A stretch of 49,033 bases of DNA, from assembly GCA_044356745.1 (NCBI GenBank), contig JBIKVP010000006.1:1-49033 (forward strand), written 5' to 3'. Below the pieces are notes generated by a model. It was not told the DNA's origin and ran no database searches. It saw only the letters and a list, made by a program, of their open reading frames with translations. Shown in pieces: positions 43,673 through 49,033 of the stretch. This DNA comes from JBIKVP01 sp044356745 (GTDB lineage: Bacteria > Pseudomonadota > Alphaproteobacteria > Rhizobiales > Beijerinckiaceae). A program made the position numbers and the translations under genes. Positions within the stretch are counted from its first letter, which is position 1; every line of letters starts with the position of its first letter.

Positions 43673-44200
43673 ATGAGTGAACTGCATTTTCAGATGCGTC
43701 ATGAAACACCGCATGATCTACCTGCGGTTGAGAAGTTACATGAGCGTGCCTTTGGTCCAGGCCGGTTTGCCCGTGCGGCATATTTATTGCGTGAAGATAG
43801 CGCGCCTCATCTGACATTGTCATTTGTGGCGGTGATTGGATCGCTTGTTATTGGTTCAATTCGCCTCACGCCCATCATTATTCAAAGTGCTCACTCCGAT
43901 CTTCATCACGATAATGCGTGCTTTTTAGGGCCTTTAACTGTTGATCCTGCGTTTGAGGGACGTGGTATCGGCAGGGCTCTTATGCGCCGTGCCTTAGAGG
44001 CTGCACAAACAACAGGCTATACACACGTTTTACTCGTAGGGGATGAGCCATATTATAAACAATTTGGCTTTGAAAAAATTCCTCCTTATGCACTTGAACT
44101 TCCTGCTCCGGTTGATCCGCAGCGTTTTCTCGTTGCGACTCTTGATGCCTCCTGCCAAAAACCATTGCGTGGCCGTGTGCGCGTCGAGCATGTTGCGTAA
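43673..44200 (+). CDS. GNAT-family N-acetyltransferase
   Basis: A 175-residue acetyltransferase of the GNAT fold (COG3153 type). The acetyl-CoA loop is GPLTVDPAFEGRGIGRAL (near 84-101, the R/Q-x-x-G-x-G/A motif as EGRGIGRAL), followed by VLLVGDEPYYKQFGFEK. The substrate is unknown. It is preceded by AT-rich sequence with a weak ribosome site. The next gene, hisF, starts 98 bases on. Confidence 0.88.
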   Translation: MSELHFQMRHETPHDLPAVEKLHERAFGPGRFARAAYLLREDSAPHLTLSFVAVIGSLVIGSIRLTPIIIQSAHSDLHHDNACFLGPLTVDPAFEGRGIGRALMRRALEAAQTTGYTHVLLVGDEPYYKQFGFEKIPPYALELPAPVDPQRFLVATLDASCQKPLRGRVRVEHVA

Positions 44201-44298
44201 CACTATGCGGCAAAACAAACATCAGAGTAAGGTTTTGAATATGCATTCCGCGTTCAGCGGGTCATCAAAACCGTGCTAAACCCATAATAGGCTTATCC

Positions 44299-45075
44299 AT
44301 GCTGAAGATTCGTCTCATTCCCTGCCTTGATGTTAAAGATGGCCGTGTTGTTAAAGGCGTGCAATTTGCTGATCTGGTTGATGCGGGGGATCCTGTTGAA
44401 GCCGCGAAAGCATATGATGCAGCGGGTGCGGATGAGCTGTGTTTTCTTGACATTACAGCGAGTCACGAAAAGCGCGGCACATTGCTTGATGTGGTCACGC
44501 GCACAGCTGAAGCGTGCTTTATGCCTCTTACCGTGGGGGGGGGTGTACGCACGGTCAATGACATTCGTGCTTTATTGCTTGCGGGGGCGGATAAAGTTTC
44601 GATTAATACGGCGGTCGTGAATAATCGCCGTTTTGTTAAAGAAGCCGCCGAAAAATTTGGAGATCAGTGTATTGTCGTAGCCATTGATGCTAAAAAAGTA
44701 TCGCTTGAAGGAGAGCGTCCCCGCTTTGAGATTTTCACCCACGGCGGACGCAACGCGACAGGCATTGATGCGGTTGAATTTGCACAAGATGTGGTTGCGC
44801 TGGGGGCAGGGGAGCTTCTCGTGACATCCATGGATCGTGACGGTACAAAAATTGGTTATGATGTTGAGTTGACGCGCGCTATTTCTGATTCAGTTGCTGT
44901 TCCTGTGATTGCATCTGGAGGGGTAGGTACGCTTGATCATCTCGTTGAAGGTGTCACCAAAGGCCATGCGAGTGCAGTTCTCGCCGCATCTATCTTTCAT
45001 TTTGGCCAACACACCATTCTAGAAGCCAAAACATTTATGTCAAAAGCGGGTCTACCGATGCGCCTTGATGGATGA
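44299..45075 (+). CDS. hisF: Imidazole glycerol phosphate synthase cyclase subunit
   Basis: A 258-residue (beta/alpha)8 cyclase that forms IGP and AICAR in histidine synthesis with HisH. The catalytic acids Asp11 (CLDVKDGRVVKG) and Asp130 (VAIDAKKV) are in place; VGGGVRTVNDI and TSMDRDGTKIGYDVEL are typical. In rhizobia hisF is usually followed by hisE and preceded by hisA/hisH; none is present here, so the his genes are split in this genome. Confidence 0.97.
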   Translation: MLKIRLIPCLDVKDGRVVKGVQFADLVDAGDPVEAAKAYDAAGADELCFLDITASHEKRGTLLDVVTRTAEACFMPLTVGGGVRTVNDIRALLLAGADKVSINTAVVNNRRFVKEAAEKFGDQCIVVAIDAKKVSLEGERPRFEIFTHGGRNATGIDAVEFAQDVVALGAGELLVTSMDRDGTKIGYDVELTRAISDSVAVPVIASGGVGTLDHLVEGVTKGHASAVLAASIFHFGQHTILEAKTFMSKAGLPMRLDG

Positions 45076-45086
45076 ACTGTAACGTT

Positions 45087-45494
45087 TTAAGGTTTTGCTT
45101 TCGGGGGTGCGGCTTTTTTACTGAGCCACTGCTTCATCATCGTAATTTCAGTATCTTGAGCTGTGATAATATCTTGCGCAAGCTTGCGGATTTTTGCGTC
45201 TTTGCCGTGGGTGATCACAACGCGTGCCATGTCAATCGCGCCTTGATGATGGGCGATCATGCCGCGCAGGAAGTCAATATCAGCATCCCCTGTGTACGCA
45301 ATATCCATATCCTTGTGCATCTTGTCATTGGCTGCTTTGAGGGCAATCGTTGAAGCGGTGTCTGTGGGTGAGGATACTGTTGTTTTATGCCCAGCATGGG
45401 GCGAGACAGGCGTGTTTTGCGCTAAAACAGGCACAGTGAGCGATAAACTCAATGCACTTGCGATACAAAAAGCCCGAATGTGTTGATGAACCAT
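45087..45494 (-). CDS. Exported DUF305 (ferritin-like) protein
   Basis: A 135-residue secreted protein; signal peptide about residues 1-26 (PVLAQ). The DUF305 helical core holds DIDFLRGMIAHHQGAIDMARVV, where the histidine pair HH and the preceding residues could bind metal. DUF305 proteins are often near copper-resistance genes; none here. The ATG at 45494 has AAAGGA upstream; the longer frame from 45524 is not needed. Convergent with hisF, 11 bases apart. Confidence 0.85.
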   Translation of the reverse strand: MVHQHIRAFCIASALSLSLTVPVLAQNTPVSPHAGHKTTVSSPTDTASTIALKAANDKMHKDMDIAYTGDADIDFLRGMIAHHQGAIDMARVVITHGKDAKIRKLAQDIITAQDTEITMMKQWLSKKAAPPKAKP

Positions 45495-45532
45495 GTTGTT
45501 TCCTTTGTAAGCTGCTTTTTTCAAGTAACAGC

Positions 45533-45561
45533 AAAAAGGCGGATTGGATACAACCCGCCTT
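45533..45561 (-). terminator. Rho-independent terminator of the fliI-fliJ operon
   Basis: On the minus strand AAGGCGG / CCGCCTT pair around a 12-base loop, followed by a T-run (45533-45537 on the plus strand is AAAAA). It lies 28 bases after the fliJ stop. Confidence 0.85.
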
Positions 45562-45588
45562 GAATGTAAGCGTTACAAAAAAGAGTGC

Positions 45589-46011
45589 TTAGCGATTAGG
45601 GCTAAACTGTGTCGAGCGATTAAGTCCAATGCGATCCATTTCAAGCTGATCGCGCATCGCTTTTACGGAGCGATCCCGTGAATGCTCACGATCATCGAGG
45701 ATCTCAACTTTTTTGAGCTCTTCATAAGCGTCCTGCAATTCGGCACGCGCTTGTTCAAGCTGAATCTGCAAATTAGCGATTGATTGGCGGATATTATCGC
45801 GCCGTGTCATCGCTGCTTTGGCATAAGTGGGATAAGCAAAGTGAGATGTATCACTGATGCCTGACTTGGCTTCCTCACTGGCGATTTCACGATCAAGATC
45901 AGCACACATGCGCTCAAAATCTGCAATCATGGATTCCGTTTGAGCGACACGGCGACGTTTCTCGTCAACCTGAAAACGCTTGAGACGGATTAAAGTATCT
46001 CGTGATCTCAT
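45589..46011 (-). CDS. fliJ: Flagellar export protein FliJ
   Basis: A 140-residue, almost entirely helical coiled-coil protein (MRSRDTLIRLKRFQVDEKRR …), with heptad-like patterns in 10-125. FliJ is a general chaperone of the flagellar type III export apparatus and stimulates the FliI ATPase. The start is the ATG at 46011, with GAGGAG about 11 bases before; the open frame extends 13 codons further upstream. It lies 88 bases downstream of fliI in the same operon; its terminator is at 45533-45561. Confidence 0.85.
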   Translation of the reverse strand: MRSRDTLIRLKRFQVDEKRRRVAQTESMIADFERMCADLDREIASEEAKSGISDTSHFAYPTYAKAAMTRRDNIRQSIANLQIQLEQARAELQDAYEELKKVEILDDREHSRDRSVKAMRDQLEMDRIGLNRSTQFSPNR

Positions 46012-46099
46012 TCGTACTCTACTCCTCGAAGCCTGGCTTCTTCTACACAACTAATGCGACGTGAGATTTTATCCGTTCTGGATAAATCCTATTTTATGA

Positions 46100-47443
46100 T
46101 CATTTCCGCACAATCTCGGACAGACGTTGATAACTATCGCGCAAAGTTGTTGATTCTTCCTTACCTTGCGACAAAAACGCTTCAAGTTCTGGAAAAAGAT
46201 CAATGGCTTCATCGACCTCTACCGATGAGCCGCGCCGATATGCGCCTAAACGGATCAATTCTTCCATATCAGCATAGGTTGATAAAAGTGTGCGAGCACG
46301 CAAAACATCGGGCCAAAAGTTTGGATCACACGCTTTTGGCATCGTGCGTGACACAGATTTCAGTATATTGATTGCAGGATAACGCCCACGATCGGCAATT
46401 GCGCGTTCCATCACAATATGTCCATCAAGAATACCGCGTACAGCATCTGCAACAGGTTCATTGTGATCATCGCCGTCAACAAGCACTGTAAAAAGACCCG
46501 TAATACTGCCTTGAGCAGTGCCAGGGCCAGCGCGCTCTAAAAGACGCGGCAATTCTGCAAAGACGGTTGGCGTATAGCCCTTAGTGGTCGGTGGCTCGCC
46601 TGAACTGAGGCCAATTTCACGCTGTGCCATCGCAAAACGTGTAATGCTATCCATCATGCACATGACAGAGGCATTGAGATCACGGAAATATTCCGCCAAC
46701 GCCATCGTCGTATACGCGGCTGTGCGACGCATAAGAGCAGGCTCATCAGATGTTGCGACTACGACGACAGAACGCGCTAATCCTAATTCTCCCAAATCAT
46801 CTTGTAAAAATTCCTGAACCTCGCGTCCACGTTCGCCAACAAGCCCAATCACGGCGACATCCGTTGCGGCGTTTCGTGCCAACATTGAAAGCAAGACAGA
46901 TTTGCCGACCCCACTGCCTGCAAAAATACCCATACGTTGTCCACGACAGCACGTTAGAAAGGTATTAAGAGCACGCACACCCACATCAAGAGGTTCAGCA
47001 ACCCTTTGACGGGCATGGGCGGACGGTGGTTCAGCGCGAAAAGGATAAAGCTGTGCACCTTGTGGTAATGGCCCCTTGCCGTCGACAGGTCGTCCAAGTG
47101 CGTCAATTACGCGCCCAAGCCATGCCAGTGTCGGGCGAATGCCAGCTTGTGATGTTATGACATGCGCTTTACAGCCACGGCGCACGCCTTCAAGCGTACC
47201 AAAGGGCATGACCAGTGCGCGTTGACCAGAAAACCCTACAATCTCACAGGGTACAAGGCTGTCAGCGTTGATTTCAATCATGAGCTGTCCGCCCATTTGC
47301 ATCGCCGCCACTGGGCCGGCGACTTCTACCAGAAGTCCGCGCACACCCACCACCCGTCCATAAAGCGCGTAGGGATCAATTTGTGCAAGCGCGGCATGAA
47401 GCGATGAGAAGTGCGAAGGGTCATTCATGTGATAATTTTCCAT
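46100..47443 (-). CDS. fliI: Flagellum-specific ATPase FliI
   Basis: A 447-residue F1-like ATPase that energises substrate release at the flagellar export gate. Walker A is GSGVGKS (176-182), with ALMRRTAAYTTMALAEYFRD, MMDSITRFAMAQREIGLSSGEPP and LLERAG (C-terminal) typical. The start ATG at 47443 has no clear ribosome site; an ATG five codons in (MNDPSHF), with GGAAAAT upstream, may be the true start. Divergent from ctrA, with ~500 bases between, an arrangement also known in Caulobacter and rhizobia. Transcription is probably under CtrA or flagellar control. Confidence 0.97.
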   Translation of the reverse strand: MENYHMNDPSHFSSLHAALAQIDPYALYGRVVGVRGLLVEVAGPVAAMQMGGQLMIEINADSLVPCEIVGFSGQRALVMPFGTLEGVRRGCKAHVITSQAGIRPTLAWLGRVIDALGRPVDGKGPLPQGAQLYPFRAEPPSAHARQRVAEPLDVGVRALNTFLTCCRGQRMGIFAGSGVGKSVLLSMLARNAATDVAVIGLVGERGREVQEFLQDDLGELGLARSVVVVATSDEPALMRRTAAYTTMALAEYFRDLNASVMCMMDSITRFAMAQREIGLSSGEPPTTKGYTPTVFAELPRLLERAGPGTAQGSITGLFTVLVDGDDHNEPVADAVRGILDGHIVMERAIADRGRYPAINILKSVSRTMPKACDPNFWPDVLRARTLLSTYADMEELIRLGAYRRGSSVEVDEAIDLFPELEAFLSQGKEESTTLRDSYQRLSEIVRK

Positions 47444-47944
47444 GTTTTAGCCATAATCGTATACAGGCATAAACGTTTCGTTTACCAAAATCGTTAATAC
47501 TGCATAACAAGGTTCGTTAACGCGCAGTGCAGTCTTTCAAGAGTGTAAGCGCTTTAGCTTATCGGGCTGGCATACTCAGAAAATCACTTAAATTACAAAA
47601 CTTAAGGTTTCTCACGGTGCGAGAGACGACAAAAAAGTCACACACGTCATTCACGTGGTGTTTAAACGTCGTTTTTCATGGGAACCTTGCGCTTTAAGGT
47701 TGCGGTGCGGAATCAGGGTTTGTTAACCATTGTTTATTAATGTCGCGAATCGACACACTTTGAATGCTGTTAACGGTTTAAAAATGTTAATTCTTAGGAT
47801 ATAACTTTAATACTGTTAGCATTGCTCTAAGTCTTGATGATTGATAAGCCTCTTGTTTCCTTTATTGGACAAGTTAAGCCTATCATTCTTATTGTTTTAA
47901 CTTAGGTAACTCTTGTTACCTTCTGGCGAGGTTGGGGATAGAAC
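47444..47944. promoter_or_regulatory. fliI-ctrA divergent regulatory region
   Basis: A 501-base AT-rich gap without genes between fliI (minus) and ctrA (plus). Two GANTC (GAATC) sites at 47710-47714 and 47747-47751 would be methylated by CcrM, as in the Caulobacter ctrA P1 promoter. TTAA half-sites occur at 47723-47726 (TTAACC), 47737-47740, 47770-47773, 47778-47781 and 47787-47790, plus TTAACG at 47517, consistent with CtrA autoregulation. No exact TTAA-N7-TTAA site was seen. Ribosome site GGGGATAGAAC lies just before ctrA. Confidence 0.65.
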
Positions 47945-48646
47945 ATGCGTGTACTGCTCATCGAGGATGATAGCGCCACCGCACAAAGCATTGAATTGAT
48001 GCTTAAATCAGAGAATCTCAATGTCTACGTGACAGATCTTGGCGAGGAAGGCGTTGACCTTGGCAAGCTCTATGACTACGACATTATCTTACTTGACCTT
48101 AACTTGCCAGATATGTCGGGTTACGAGGTTTTGCGTTCGCTTCGTCTTGCGAAAGTCAAAACACCAATCCTGATTTTATCAGGTCTGGCTGGCATTGAAG
48201 ATAAGGTAAAAGGTCTTGGTTTTGGTGCTGATGATTATTTAACGAAGCCATTCCACAAAGATGAGCTTGTTGCCCGTATTCATGCGATTGTGCGCCGCTC
48301 TAAAGGGCATGCGCAATCTGTTATTTCAACGGGTGATCTCATCGTCAACCTTGATACGAAAACGGTTGAAGTTGATGGTCAGCGCGTTCACCTGACAGGT
48401 AAAGAATATCAAATGCTTGAGTTGCTCTCGCTCCGTAAGGGCACAACACTGACAAAAGAGATGTTTCTTAATCATCTTTATGGCGGCATGGATGAGCCTG
48501 AGCTCAAAATTATCGATGTGTTTATTTGTAAATTGCGCAAGAAACTTGCCAACGCATCAGGCGGTAAAAACTACATCGAAACCGTTTGGGGACGTGGCTA
48601 CGTTCTTCGTGAACCAGCTGAAGGTGATGAGCGCATCGCTGTTTGA
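47945..48646 (+). CDS. ctrA: Cell-cycle response regulator CtrA
   Basis: A 233-residue OmpR-type response regulator that controls cell division, DNA methylation and flagella in alphaproteobacteria. The receiver domain starts MRVLLIEDDS; phospho-acceptor is Asp51 (LLDLNLPD), with Lys in TKPFHKD. The DNA-binding winged helix includes GKEYQMLELLSLRKG and LYGGMDEPELKIIDVFICKLRKKL, practically the CtrA signature. The C-terminus (…ERIAV) ends in hydrophobic residues and does not have the Ala-Ala degradation tag of Caulobacter CtrA exactly. Its own terminator follows at 48670-48695. Confidence 0.98.
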   Translation: MRVLLIEDDSATAQSIELMLKSENLNVYVTDLGEEGVDLGKLYDYDIILLDLNLPDMSGYEVLRSLRLAKVKTPILILSGLAGIEDKVKGLGFGADDYLTKPFHKDELVARIHAIVRRSKGHAQSVISTGDLIVNLDTKTVEVDGQRVHLTGKEYQMLELLSLRKGTTLTKEMFLNHLYGGMDEPELKIIDVFICKLRKKLANASGGKNYIETVWGRGYVLREPAEGDERIAV

Positions 48647-48669
48647 ACTTAAACACTTCTGTAATGACA

Positions 48670-48695
48670 AAAGCGGGGCAATGCCTCGCTTTTTT
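48670..48695 (+). terminator. Rho-independent terminator after ctrA
   Basis: AAAGCGGGGC / GCCTCGCTTT 10-bp stem (one G-U), 3-base loop, T-run. Confidence 0.92.
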
Positions 48696-48908
48696 GTATT
48701 TAAAGATCCTTAACAATTACAAACTCTCTCCTCCCTCTTTAAAAAACTTATCCCTATTATTCTGATCTTGATATTGTATCGGGGTCAACCTTTACTGTAA
48801 AGGTAAACATTAAGACTTTACTATCAAGTCTGAGGAGCAAAAACGATGAGCAGAAAGTTATCAAGTGAGTAGATAAATTTTTAAGAAAACTTTGCGTAAA
48901 GCTTAGAA
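48696..48908. other. Gene-free segment between ctrA and the right-hand IS element
   Basis: About 210 bases of AT-rich sequence. It holds a perfect palindrome CCTTTACTGTAAAGG (48789-48803) and a well-formed ribosome site (GAGGAG) before an ATG at 48846 that opens only eight codons. This looks like the promoter and leader of a gene cut off by the IS insertion at about 48909, but no gene remains, so it is only a suggestion. Confidence 0.4.
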
Positions 48909-48936
48909 TATACCCCTCACATTTGAAGAGTTGGTG
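48909..48936 (+). repeat. Terminal inverted repeat of the IS630-like element (right copy)
   Basis: TATACCCCTC, then variable bases, then GAAGAGTTGG and TG; imperfect complement-oriented match to 97-124. Confidence 0.65.
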
Positions 48937-49033
48937 CCTGAAGTATTTTGAAGTTATCGGATAGGCGGTCAACCCATAATCGTGCTTTTTGCGGAAAAGT
49001 GGTATTCAGGAAGCCAAGGATGGCCTTCACGAA
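48917..49033 (-). CDS. IS630-like transposase, C-terminal fragment (runs off the window)
   Basis: A 38-residue frame (…FVKAILGFLNTTFPQK…DRLSDNFKIL…) open to the window edge and ending with TGA at 48917-48919. The LGFLN…P…DRLSDNF pattern is that of the last helices of IS630-family transposases (typically …DRISDNFRVI…). The stop codon lies within the terminal repeat, as is common in this compact family. Only the tail is visible; the catalytic DDE/D residues lie outside the window. Confidence 0.55.
   Translation of the reverse strand, partial: FVKAILGFLNTTFPQKARLWVDRLSDNFKILQAPTLQM

Larger units (their letters stand above)
48909..49033 (-). mobile_element. IS630-like insertion sequence, 3' end (partial)
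   Basis: The transposase-end side of an insertion sequence that runs off the right edge. Its terminal repeat at 48909-48936 pairs with 97-124 (see there), and the transposase stop codon lies inside the repeat. A TA is at the outer boundary. Both copies have their transposase on the minus strand, so they are direct repeats of the same element type around the window. Confidence 0.65.

Noticed and set aside
1..49033. Composite transposon formed by the two IS630-like copies
   Set aside because: The intervening 48.8 kb is mostly core chromosomal genes (ctrA, glyQS, accD, rpmB), so mobilisation as one unit is implausible.
1..49033. CRISPR arrays
   Set aside because: No regularly spaced direct repeats or cas genes were seen.

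Overview
The window looks like chromosomal DNA of an alphaproteobacterium of the Hyphomicrobiales (Rhizobiales) type. Pointers are CtrA transcribed divergently from fliI-fliJ, GANTC methylation sites and TTAA-type CtrA half-sites upstream of ctrA, an Omp2b-like porin, an Omp25/31-like barrel protein, a FYDLN-acid (TIGR02300) protein, a rhizobial-style AccD that has lost its zinc-ribbon cysteines, and AAGGA/GGAG ribosome binding sites. GC content looks moderate for the group. I cannot name the genus.

Layout. Both ends lie inside copies of the same IS630-like insertion sequence: the transposase N-terminus at 1-58, the C-terminus at 48917-49033, with matching terminal inverted repeats facing inward. 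The window may therefore be a contig broken at repeats. From left to right: FYDLN protein and a DUF882 peptidase (319-2713); a single-gene type IIG restriction-modification enzyme (2747-6016, minus); a photolyase operon (6332-9531) made of a deleted photolyase remnant, TIGR03643, an FeS-type PhrB photolyase, a DCC protein, DUF2256 and DUF3429; a small genomic island (9545-12925) at the 3' end of tRNA-Arg(ACG) carrying an RloC-like anticodon-nuclease candidate and a decayed serine recombinase; a fused MFS/spermidine-synthase protein, a DsbA-like protein, rlmN, a membrane protein, an IscA-type protein and a pirin (13383-19537); glyQ-glyS; porin; Bcr/CflA-type exporter; TRAP permeases without a binding protein; a folate/translation block (5-formyl-THF cyclo-ligase, YmdB-type phosphoesterase, YebC, rpmB, tRNA-Gly); an envelope pair (helix-hairpin membrane protein and a repeat-containing OmpA protein); ybeY behind a Zur-box-controlled CobW GTPase; an orphan hybrid histidine kinase; sppA, accD, folC; sdhE; an Omp25-like protein; a GNAT protein; hisF; a DUF305 protein; fliJ-fliI; and ctrA.

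Most of the window is ordinary core chromosome. The accessory and most unusual parts are: (1) the tRNA-Arg island with a candidate RNA-cleaving defence ATPase (Walker A/B, zinc hook, C-terminal Arg-Glu-His), flanked by an exact 12-bp direct repeat; (2) a photolyase that lost its central ~400 residues in frame at the head of a light/DNA-repair operon; (3) a predicted Zur operator in front of a metal-chaperone GTPase translationally coupled to the zinc RNase YbeY; (4) a 69-nt nested inverted repeat between folC and sdhE; and (5) three ~120-residue repeats in the OmpA-family protein. All assignments come from reading motifs; no database search was run.
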